Of a stretch of DNA of 46,828 nucleotides, positions 8,172 to 15,412 are shown one piece after another. Numbering within the stretch: the first letter of the stretch is position 1; each line of letters begins with the position of its first letter. Position numbers and translations under genes: made by a program. The notes beneath the pieces are model-generated. The model saw only the letters and a list, made by a program, of their open reading frames with translations, was not told the DNA's origin and did no database searches. This stretch comes from Candidatus Poribacteria bacterium (lineage in GTDB: Bacteria; Poribacteria; WGA-4E; WGA-3G): contig JAJDTM010000001.1 of NCBI GenBank assembly GCA_022827185.1, positions 1 to 46,828 of the forward strand, in the 5' to 3' direction.

Positions 8172-9053
8172 ATGATTATTAACTTTAGACTCCTGCTAAG
8201 CGCGTTGCTATTATTCAACTTAGTTCTGCCTGTTTTTTCGTTCAAACCTTCCGGTGGTGTCTTAGTACTGGATGGTGATGATGACTATGCGATACTTCCG
8301 CTTGCCGAACACGGGTATATAATCCCGGCAGACACCTTTGATTTTACTGTTGAAGTGTGGTTCTATCCGAAATCTAAACCTAAGCGAAGAGAACAGAATC
8401 TTATTCTTAGTCAGCAAGTTGTCTTTGGATTGACTTCAAATACTCAGCATTGTGACCTTGATAAGGATCAGATTTGTTGCTATGGTGCGGCGTATCTTGA
8501 AGGCGAGAAAGCTCATGGTGTTATAGGGGGTAATGTTGAAGTGGAGAAAGATCAATGGAACTATCTGGCAATTATTTTCAAAGATGGCGCATTTAACTTC
8601 GCATACAACAATCGACTTTCTCAAACACGCTTTCGCTGGGTGGATCGGGTGGCTGCGGAGCGTAGGGGGATTGAGGAGTATAAAAGTTTCTTCGTTGGTG
8701 GATATCATAAGGTTCCTGTCAGAATCAAAGGTGACGGAGCAGAATGGCGAACGGCTCGCTTCCATGGTGAGATTGACGCTATCAGATTTTCAAATATCGC
8801 CAGATATGACATGCCTGCTGAACGGGGTATCTATCCATTTGAGCCGCCCCTTCGTTTTGTGCCTGATGCGCACACGTTAGCACTTTGGAATTTTGATGAG
8901 CCAGCCGGTACAGATCGCTTTCAAGATACATCGGGAAACGGGAAGACCTTAATCGGAATGAATGGTGCTACGACCAGCGGCGCGCTTGCTGTCAATCCAA
9001 CAAGCACTTCTCTAACCAGCACATGGGGGCAAATCAAATCGGAGTCGCGCTGA
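8172..9053 (+). CDS. Secreted LamG/concanavalin-A-like lectin protein with a C-terminal LTSTWG tag
   Basis: 293 aa. The N-terminus is a classical signal peptide (hydrophobic core about residues 5-20, cleavage likely after about residue 23). Residues 30-245 form a LamG-type jelly roll: G-V-L-V-L-D-G-D-D-D-Y near the start, W-N-Y-L-A-I-I-F in the middle, and G-E-I-D-A-I-R-F-S-N near the end. LamG domains bind glycans or proteins outside the cell. The last residues, L-T-S-T-W-G-Q-I-K then S-E-S-R, match the tails of two unrelated secreted proteins in this window. AAGGAAG lies 5-8 bp before ATG. The sigma-70-type promoter at 9092 separates it from the next gene. Confidence 0.8.
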   Translation: MIINFRLLLSALLLFNLVLPVFSFKPSGGVLVLDGDDDYAILPLAEHGYIIPADTFDFTVEVWFYPKSKPKRREQNLILSQQVVFGLTSNTQHCDLDKDQICCYGAAYLEGEKAHGVIGGNVEVEKDQWNYLAIIFKDGAFNFAYNNRLSQTRFRWVDRVAAERRGIEEYKSFFVGGYHKVPVRIKGDGAEWRTARFHGEIDAIRFSNIARYDMPAERGIYPFEPPLRFVPDAHTLALWNFDEPAGTDRFQDTSGNGKTLIGMNGATTSGALAVNPTSTSLTSTWGQIKSESR

Positions 9054-9091
9054 ACTTGGCAAACGAGACCTTAATATCCGTCCGTTTCTAT

Positions 9092-9121
9092 TTGACATGA
9101 GCGTATTAGCGGTGGTATACT
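9092..9121 (+). promoter_or_regulatory. Strong sigma-70-type promoter ahead of the LamG/peroxiredoxin operon
   Basis: Perfect TTGACA (9092-9097), an 18-bp spacer and TATACT (9116-9121). This places transcription start near 9129, leaving a leader of about 75 nt before the ATG at 9205. The genes at 9205, 10023, 11204 and 12331 are spaced 17 bp or less or overlap, so this promoter probably drives all four. Confidence 0.65.
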
Positions 9122-9204
9122 ATAAAATATAGAATGTTTGACAGTTGTAAGGCTGAAGTTACGAACTGAAGGCGATTTCGTCTATATTTTAAGGAGAAAC
9201 CCTA

Positions 9205-10005
9205 ATGTATCTATCTAAGAGTGTACGCATAGGTTTTGTGGGACTGGTAGGCATCTTTTTACTGATAGCACTACCGAGTCTCGCGAAAATTGATCCGGAC
9301 AGTATCACCGGGATGTGGCTCTTTAACGAAGGGAAAGGTGGTACCGCCACAGACGCATCAGGAAACGGGAACGATGGTAAGATCCATGGCGCGAAGTGGG
9401 TAGATGGAAAATTCGGGAAGGCACTTGAGTTTAACGGCACTGACAATTGGGTTGAAGTTCCACACTCCGACACTGTCGGGTTTGAAGCGGGTGTATCGTT
9501 CACGATCGTCTGCTATTTCAAAGGCACCAAAGTCGGAGGCTCGCTTGTTGGCAAAAACTATGAGGATACATCGCAGGTGCTTCCGTGGTATCTGCTTTGG
9601 GACAACGGTACCAAGAACACCGTAAGTCTCTATTTACGTGATGGTGCCGGGACCAGTTTTCCTGCCCACGGCACCACGCCTATCGCCGACGATAAGTGGC
9701 ACTTCATTGCCGGACGAGCGGATGCCGATACTGGCAAAGCCTCAATATGGGTAGATGGCAAGATGGAAACCGAGATTGATTTCAACAAAAAAGACGGATA
9801 CGGCACCGGTGAAGGCGTATTTCATGTCGCACGACACTATGACCGGTATACTGAAGGTATTATTGACGATGTGGCTATCTTCAATGTCGCTCTGGAAGAA
9901 GAGGATATGGATGCGCTTATGAGCGACGGGGTTGAAACTGCCGCCGCGGTCGAACCCGTGAATAAACTGACAACGACATGGGGCAGGATCAAAAACAGCA
10001 AATAG
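9205..10005 (+). CDS. Secreted LamG-domain protein with a C-terminal LTTTWG tag
   Basis: 266 aa; AAGGAG sits 8 bp before ATG. It has a signal peptide (hydrophobic residues about 10-25, ending L-P-S-L-A-K). One LamG domain spans about residues 30-235: G-M-W-L-F-N-E-G then D-A-S-G-N-G-N-D-G-K, A-L-E-F-N-G-T-D-N-W-V-E-V, D-D-K-W-H-F-I-A-G and I-D-D-V-A-I-F-N are the standard strand motifs. The protein ends N-K-L-T-T-T-W-G-R-I-K-N-S-K. It is first gene of the operon with the peroxiredoxin (17-bp gap). A glycan- or matrix-binding role in the cell envelope is likely; the ligand cannot be read from sequence. Confidence 0.85.
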   Translation: MYLSKSVRIGFVGLVGIFLLIALPSLAKIDPDSITGMWLFNEGKGGTATDASGNGNDGKIHGAKWVDGKFGKALEFNGTDNWVEVPHSDTVGFEAGVSFTIVCYFKGTKVGGSLVGKNYEDTSQVLPWYLLWDNGTKNTVSLYLRDGAGTSFPAHGTTPIADDKWHFIAGRADADTGKASIWVDGKMETEIDFNKKDGYGTGEGVFHVARHYDRYTEGIIDDVAIFNVALEEEDMDALMSDGVETAAAVEPVNKLTTTWGRIKNSK

Positions 10006-10022
10006 AGAAATAGAGGAAAACT

Positions 10023-11204
10023 ATGAGACGTATACTGGCTTTTTCGGTGCAGCTGTTCGCGTTCGCACTTCTGCTGCTCGCATTCAGTTGTGGAACAGAG
10101 AATCCTATTGAGGAAAACGCGGACACCACTCCGGTTGAAACTGCCGCAACAGGATCATTTTACGGTAATGTTGAATTAATCGAAGGTGTGACTATCTACA
10201 TGCGTTTTTTGAAAGCCGGGCAAATCCTCGCGCAAGTTGAATTTGAAATGCATGGCGTGAAGACAACAAGCACGGACGCGAATATCCACACCTCTACACA
10301 ACAGGGGGTCGGACGTTATCACCTTAAAGAAGCGGAACAGGGAGACTACATCGTCCAAATTTCAGCCAAGGGATACCAGACGAAGGCGTTGAATGTTACC
10401 GTCATCCCTGACGAGAGCATTTCACTTGATAAGGTTGCACTTGACGTGTTGGAAACTCCTGTCTCACATCTGCGTGGGGTTTTAACGAATGAAGTGACTG
10501 GTGAACCTCTCGGTGGTATCAATCTCCAACTCACGGATAACGCCGGAAAAGTCTACGAAACGTTAACAACAGTGGCGGGTATCTTTTCTTTTGAAAACCT
10601 TTCCGTGCAGCAACCCTTTACATTGACAATCGCACACGCCGGTTACGAAGATAAAGAGGTCGCAGTCGGTCCAATACCCGCCGCTGAAACATTAGAATTA
10701 ACTGTTGAACTTACACCACTGGCAGAACCCGAAAAGTTAGATCCGGGTCAGGGGTTGAGTGTCGGAACCCAAGCACCTGATTTTGAATTACCAGATGGTA
10801 ATGGCAAGTTGCACGCACTTGCTGATTATAACGCTGATAAAAACGTCGTCCTTATCTTTTATCGTGGCGGCTGGTGACCGTTCTGCAGAGGGCAACTCGG
10901 CGAGTTGCAAGACAACTATGCGAAGATTCAAGCTGCAGATGCGGAACTCATTGCTATCAGTTCCGATAACGAAGGCGATACCAAGCAGACGGTTCAAAAT
11001 CACAGCCTCAAATTTCCGGTACTTTCCGATAAGGACAGAGCGGTCATCAATGCTTACAACGTCATTGATCCTGGCAACGATAGGATAGCACGTCCGGCAG
11101 CCTATATCGTTAAGAAGGATGGAACCGTCGCTTGGAAATCCCTTGATACTAAAGCCGCTCGTGTGCCAACGGCGCAAATTCTCACGGAATTGGGTAAACT
11201 CTAA
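10023..11204 (+). CDS. Secreted peroxiredoxin-like selenoprotein (in-frame TGA = Sec285) with N-terminal carboxypeptidase-regulatory-like domains
   Basis: Reading through TGA at 10875-10877 gives one 393-residue protein. The frame is open on both sides, and the TGA falls in R-G-G-W-[TGA]-P-F-C-R-G-Q-L, exactly where AhpC/TSA peroxiredoxin-like proteins have the redox Cys (family pattern GGWCPFC). Before it is the standard A-P-D-F-E-L-P-D-G-N-G; after it A-E-L-I-A-I-S-S-D, F-P-V-L-S-D and R-P-A-A-Y-I-V. A hairpin at 10892-10908 has bacterial SECIS geometry. Residues 1-23 look like a lipoprotein or Sec signal (A-F-S-C). Residues 45-235 resemble two transthyretin-like/CarboxypepD_reg segments. 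It should reduce peroxides or disulfides outside the cytoplasm. A nonsense mutation is the alternative, but the open downstream frame and hairpin argue against it. Sec genes are not in the window. Confidence 0.75.
10892..10908 (+). promoter_or_regulatory. Bacterial SECIS-like hairpin
   Basis: GCAACTC-GGC-GAGTTGC is a perfect 7-bp stem with a 3-nt loop beginning with G. The loop starts 21 nt after the TGA at 10875-10877. Known bacterial SECIS elements are hairpins lying directly after the UGA, inside the coding region, with a G at the start of the apical loop and a spacing of roughly 16-37 nt. This one fits all three. The stem encodes Q-L-G-E-L-Q, normal family residues, so the structure coexists with the protein code. 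Confidence 0.6.
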
Positions 11205-12331
11205 TGAAACCTAACAACAAGGTCATAGCAGACATTATCGCCGACAGCCGAGAGATGGCACACCCCCAAGACACGCTTGATCGCCGGCAGTTCTTAACTC
11301 GACTCGCTACGCAGGTCGGGGGGATCGGGGGTGCGCTGAGCGCGCTTCCAGCATTCGCACAGTTGAGTAGTGGTCAATTGCAACCCGATTCTACTACAGA
11401 ATCTGTTCCGCTTACGCCTGTCGTTGAGGCTATCGGTAAGAAGGTTTGGGAAAACGATCAACTCAATGAAGATGCCGTGAGTGAACTGATGGATCAGGCG
11501 ATGATGAAGCTGACGGGACGTTCCTCCGCCAAAGAGGCGTGGCGAGATATTGTACTGCCCGACGATATCGTCGGCATAAAAATCAATCCGCTCGCTGGAC
11601 CGGAACTCAGCACGCATTCTATCATTGTTGATAAAATCGTTGAGGGATTGTACGGCGCGGGCGTTCTTCGGAAACAGATTATTATCTGGGATCGGTTTGA
11701 GGCGCATCTCTTGAACGCCGGCTACCCGATTCGGCAAGATGAAGGCGATGTGCGAACACTTGCCTCTGATACAGAAGGGATCGGATATGACGATGAAGTG
11801 TTTTATGAGAGTGAGAAGGATAGTGTGGCGCGTCGTGAAAACGAAAGCACCCTCTCTCGGTATTCCCGAATCGTTACGCAGCAGGTTGATGTGCTAATTA
11901 ACGTCCCTGTCTTGAAACATCATGCGATGGCTGGTGTGAGCGGATGTTTAAAGAACCTCGCGTTTGGAAGTGTCGATAATACACGTCGGTTCCACGGAAA
12001 ACCGCTCTATTGCAACCCCGCTATCGGTGAGATTCTGGAGCATAAGGTGTTAAAGGAGAAACTTGTTCTCAATATCGTTGATGGGTTGGTCGCATCGTTT
12101 GACAAGGGTCCGACATATCACGCCGAAAGCACTTGGAAATACGGCAGCCTTTTCATCAGTGCCGACCCGGTTATCCTTGACGTGTTGGTACTTCAAACTG
12201 TCAACCAGAAACGTGAGGAGATGGAGTTAGATTCTGTCTCTAAACTCTCGAACCATATCAATACAGCGAGTAAGTTGGGGATAGGCACAAATACGCTTGA
12301 CCAAGCAGATCTTCAGAAAGTTGAGGTTTGA
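11204..12331 (+). CDS. Tat-exported DUF362 protein
   Basis: 375 aa. The ATG overlaps the previous stop (TAATG). A twin-arginine signal, D-R-R-Q-F-L at residues 26-31, is followed by a Gly/Ala-rich hydrophobic stretch and A-F-A-Q, so folded export is expected. The mature part is DUF362: D-D-I-V-G-I-K-I-N-P-L-A-G-P, then V-L-I-N-V-P-V-L-K-H-H and G-V-S-G-C-L-K-N-L-A-F-G. DUF362 proteins are often found with iron-sulfur or redox proteins and are of uncertain function; no ferredoxin CxxCxxC cluster is visible here. Tat export suggests it carries a cofactor acquired in the cytoplasm. It sits between the peroxiredoxin and a short Cys-containing lipoprotein. Confidence 0.85.
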   Translation: MKPNNKVIADIIADSREMAHPQDTLDRRQFLTRLATQVGGIGGALSALPAFAQLSSGQLQPDSTTESVPLTPVVEAIGKKVWENDQLNEDAVSELMDQAMMKLTGRSSAKEAWRDIVLPDDIVGIKINPLAGPELSTHSIIVDKIVEGLYGAGVLRKQIIIWDRFEAHLLNAGYPIRQDEGDVRTLASDTEGIGYDDEVFYESEKDSVARRENESTLSRYSRIVTQQVDVLINVPVLKHHAMAGVSGCLKNLAFGSVDNTRRFHGKPLYCNPAIGEILEHKVLKEKLVLNIVDGLVASFDKGPTYHAESTWKYGSLFISADPVILDVLVLQTVNQKREEMELDSVSKLSNHINTASKLGIGTNTLDQADLQKVEV

Positions 12332-12576
12332 TGATGATACACAAACGTGTGTTCCTTTTTATATTCTTGGGTCTCTTCTGCACTGCTGTCACATTCTCGG
12401 GATGCACCGTGACTTTCACGCAGAGCGACACACTCCAATTCAGTCTATCGGAACCGACAGATAAAACAGTATCGCTCGTCTCCGAATTTGAGGCAAGCGA
12501 GGCGGACAATGTCGCTGGTGATGTGACACAGAAGGCTGGGAGTGCTTGTGCCGGTGGGGCATGCATCATCTATTAG
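12331..12576 (+). CDS. Small lipoprotein with a C-terminal CAGGAC motif
   Basis: 81 aa. The ATG overlaps the DUF362 stop (TGATG). Residues 7-24 are hydrophobic and end in F-S-G-C, so Cys25 is a probable lipidation site, leaving a mature chain of 57 residues. The mature part is acidic and unstructured-looking until the last 13 residues, which contain C-A-G-G-A-C followed by I-I-Y. A CxxxxC pair at the end of a short tether, beside a peroxiredoxin, suggests a thiol partner or metal-binding tail; this is inference. The stop codon overlaps that of the convergent nuclease gene. No family recognised. Confidence 0.7.
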   Translation: MMIHKRVFLFIFLGLFCTAVTFSGCTVTFTQSDTLQFSLSEPTDKTVSLVSEFEASEADNVAGDVTQKAGSACAGGACIIY

Positions 12577-13175
12577 CACGTTTCTGCCTGTGCTTCAGTG
12601 CTCGCTTTAAAGACAGCATTCACTGCACCGAAGAGGATAGACAAGTTATCCATCGTCACACTTGTTCTGTTTCGCGTGAAACTGTCGCCAATCAGCTGTC
12701 CAAATTGCCATAATGTCCCGTCACTCACGATGCCATAGACAGGGAAATCGGTATCCTCATTTATTTTTTGCGCGGCTACTAACTCCGATAGGCATTGCCC
12801 CCATCCTTGATCAAAATCGTTCTTCTTTGCTTCCACAAGGATTATTAAAGGTGTTCCAACAACCGGAATGCCCAATTCAGACCTTGTTGAGATAAGATAA
12901 TCTGGCGTTCCGTTGAGTGTTTCATCGTAGGTGATGGCTTTCTTTATCCAGAGTGCGTAGCCTCCCGCATAAGGTTTATATATCTCCTTTAAAATCGGAA
13001 AGATAATCGCCTCACAACGCGCCGCCTCAGATGCGAAAACGTCAATGTGTTGCAGGCAAAACTCAAATTCTTGCAGAAATTGTTCGGAAGGGGTGTCCGG
13101 GAGTTCCTCAATTTGAACAAAGTCCTTTACCGTGTATGTAATTCTGAATTTCTCTAAGACTTCAGGAATCGTCAC
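12573..13175 (-). CDS. PD-(D/E)XK-like nuclease domain protein
   Basis: 200 aa from GTG, with an excellent AAGGAGG 6 bp upstream. The core shows G-T-P-D-Y-L-I-S (Asp92), then I-I-L-V-E-A-K-K (Glu115, Lys117), the three residues of a PD-(D/E)XK active site, followed by G-W-G-Q-C-L-S-E-L-V-A-A-Q, whose late Gln is common in restriction-like folds. It has no signal peptide and no partner gene. A paralogue lies at 40420-41022. Enzymatic activity on nucleic acid is likely from the fold; the biological role is unknown. Confidence 0.7.
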   Translation of the reverse strand: MTIPEVLEKFRITYTVKDFVQIEELPDTPSEQFLQEFEFCLQHIDVFASEAARCEAIIFPILKEIYKPYAGGYALWIKKAITYDETLNGTPDYLISTRSELGIPVVGTPLIILVEAKKNDFDQGWGQCLSELVAAQKINEDTDFPVYGIVSDGTLWQFGQLIGDSFTRNRTSVTMDNLSILFGAVNAVFKASTEAQAETC

Positions 13176-13256
13176 GTCTCACCTCCTTACTCAAAGTATA
13201 ACCTACGCCGCAGTATATTTCAACCTGAACTATCCGTTATCTCAGAGGCATTCAAT

Positions 13257-13374
13257 TGTCCATTTTTTGATCGAATTTTCACCCCCAGGCCCGGTAGGTT
13301 CGGTTTCCTAACCGAACCGGATCCTTAAAAAAAGACGTGAAACCCAATAATTTCTTAAAATTGAATGGCTCTGT
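13257..13374. repeat. Dispersed repeat with hairpin, copy 1
   Basis: About 118 bp alignable to 20138-20252. Both copies contain a run of C then AGGCCC, a hairpin, and a 3' part resembling CTTAAAA-T-AATG-C-CTGT. The hairpin here is GGTTCGGTT (297-305 of 13xxx) / AACCGAACC (310-318) with a 4-nt loop. It lies directly after the stop of the WD40 gene at 13378 and may act as its 3' processing or termination structure, or be a small mobile repeat. Confidence 0.5.
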
Positions 13375-13377
13375 CCG

Positions 13378-15357
13378 TTATCTGTTGTTACCTTGCACCC
13401 TCTTGGCGACGATTTCCTCCCAATCCCAAAGAAGGACCGTGCCGTCATCACTGCCGCTGGCAAGCATCTTCCCGTCGTGCGAAAACACAAGCGTTTCTAC
13501 GGGTTCTGTATGTCCGGATAGGATTCCCAAATATCTACCGGTTTCCACATCCCATAACTTAATCGGGTTGCTCCATCCCTCCATTCCGGAGCCTATGAGA
13601 ATAGTGCCATCAGGTGAGAAGGTCAATGCGTTTTTAAATCCACCCAGATTTCCATCAATTCTGTTTGGTACCTCCTCTGCTGCTATGCGAAATTTCCACA
13701 AGTAAATACCTTTTCTACTTATTATTGCAAGGGTAGCACTATCGGGTGAGAATACCATTGCCTCGGCGTTTTGGGTTGAAATTATGGCGGGTTCGTTAGG
13801 TGCTTCCACATTCCACACTTGTGCTTTAGCGGAACGTTCTATTGTGGCAAACCACTTTCCGTCGGGTGAAAACGCTGGATCCGTCCTCCACGACCCTCGC
13901 GCATTAAAGCGGAATAGTTCAACACCCGTGTTAATGTGCCACCCTTGAATTTCTTTATGACTGCTGACTGCGAGTATACCGTAAACAGGAGAGAATACAG
14001 CTTTTGACGCACTAACATCTTGCCACGGTCCTGGAATTTCATCCTCGGTGGCGATCTCCCACAGTTGAAGGCGAGTGCCGCTTCGGAAACTGCCACGGTG
14101 ACCGAAGCCATCTGAGTTGAATGCAAGTAAACCGCTCTGTCCTTCTCTCACAAAGTAGGTAGCATCCCGTGAAAGTGCAACTATATCGGCCGCATCGCAT
14201 TGACCATCGGTGAACGTAATCAGTTCACGTCCCGTCGTTAGGCTCCATACGTCTACAATGCCGTTAAAGGCTGCGGTTGTAAGCGTCGTTCCATCTTTCG
14301 AGAATGCAACGGCTCTGACCGATTCCGTATGTCCGCTTGTGAAGGTAATGAGTTCCTCTCCGTTGAGCGGATTCCAGAACCGGATTGTGCCATCCGTGCT
14401 TCCACTGGCAAGACACATGCCATAAAGCGGGGTTCCAACAGGCGCGAAGGCTAAAGCGTTGATCGTGTTTTTATGACCAGTGATGGTAGCACGTTGTTGT
14501 TGTGTATCTAAATCCCAGAGTTTGATGGTCTTGCTTGCGTCGCCACTCGCAAAGGTATTTCCATCTTCTGAGAACGCGACGGCGGTGACCCACCCTGTAT
14601 GCCCTCTTAATGTACCAAGTTTGGTATGGTTCTGTGTATCCCATAGCCGCACCGTTTTGTCCTCACTCCCGCTTGCGAGAATTTTTCCATCTGGCGAAAA
14701 CGCTAATGCCAGAATCTCCGAATCTCTGCCGCCACCATGTCCCTCAAGATCCGCCTGCTGACGACTTGTTGTTGTATCCCATAACTGGATTTTTCCATTT
14801 CGGTCTCCAATAGCAAGTGTGCTGCCATCTTGAGAGAATGTAACTGTATTGATTGGGTTCTCTAAGCGGGACTCCGATAATTTTTGACCGGTGTCGGCAT
14901 GCCAGTAGGTAACTTCACGATGTCCATTTGTACTGATAAGTATCTCACCATAAAATGTCAATGCGGGTAATGAGTAAGGTTCGCGTGTTAACGGAACGGT
15001 TGAAAGCTTACTTTTCGTTTCTACGTCCCAAACTTGGATGACAGGGTTGACAAACCCACCACTTGCAAAGGTTTGTCCGTCTTGTGAGAAAGCGAGTGCG
15101 TTTACCTGTCCGGTGTGTTCCGTAAACAGAGCCGTTTCTTCTCCGCTCGGCACATCGTATATCCATACCCCGACATCCGTTCCTACCACGAGACGCGTGC
15201 CATCGGGTGAAAACCGCATGAGATTAATACCGCCTTTTCCGAGGCGTGCAATCGCACCGTCAGGTAACCCGACTTCCGTATTATCTTGTGCGAAACTATT
15301 TGAGAGTATCGCTGCAGCCAATAGAAAAGTGATGAAGAATAGGTGTTTTGTTTTCAT
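13378..15357 (-). CDS. Secreted WD40-repeat protein, two predicted seven-bladed propellers
   Basis: 659 aa. The start at 15357 is chosen over an upstream frame extension because AAAGGAG lies about 7 bp before this ATG and a signal peptide begins here (ends S-F-A-Q before D-N-T). After a conserved opening (G-L-P-D-G-A-I-A-R-L-G-K-G-G-I) I count 14 blade-ending units of the 'xxxWDxxTG' type, from V-W-I-Y-D-V-P to V-L-L-W-D-W-E. That is two times seven, so two propellers in tandem. Many blades contain L-A-F-S-x-D-G-x-x-L-A-S-G. WD40 propellers are protein-binding scaffolds; no enzyme domain is attached. It is the last gene of the five-gene array. Confidence 0.85.
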   Translation of the reverse strand: MKTKHLFFITFLLAAAILSNSFAQDNTEVGLPDGAIARLGKGGINLMRFSPDGTRLVVGTDVGVWIYDVPSGEETALFTEHTGQVNALAFSQDGQTFASGGFVNPVIQVWDVETKSKLSTVPLTREPYSLPALTFYGEILISTNGHREVTYWHADTGQKLSESRLENPINTVTFSQDGSTLAIGDRNGKIQLWDTTTSRQQADLEGHGGGRDSEILALAFSPDGKILASGSEDKTVRLWDTQNHTKLGTLRGHTGWVTAVAFSEDGNTFASGDASKTIKLWDLDTQQQRATITGHKNTINALAFAPVGTPLYGMCLASGSTDGTIRFWNPLNGEELITFTSGHTESVRAVAFSKDGTTLTTAAFNGIVDVWSLTTGRELITFTDGQCDAADIVALSRDATYFVREGQSGLLAFNSDGFGHRGSFRSGTRLQLWEIATEDEIPGPWQDVSASKAVFSPVYGILAVSSHKEIQGWHINTGVELFRFNARGSWRTDPAFSPDGKWFATIERSAKAQVWNVEAPNEPAIISTQNAEAMVFSPDSATLAIISRKGIYLWKFRIAAEEVPNRIDGNLGGFKNALTFSPDGTILIGSGMEGWSNPIKLWDVETGRYLGILSGHTEPVETLVFSHDGKMLASGSDDGTVLLWDWEEIVAKRVQGNNR

Positions 15358-15412
15358 GGTATTTGCTCCTTTCTGGAGGCCACATCTCTGCAACTGGGGC
15401 GAGTAGATCTCA

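Noticed and set aside
10023..10877. Two separate genes at 10023-10877 and 10905-11204
   Set aside because: The second would start at a TTG inside a peroxiredoxin fold without its active site; both lie in one frame interrupted only by TGA at the catalytic Cys, so one selenoprotein gene is the better reading.
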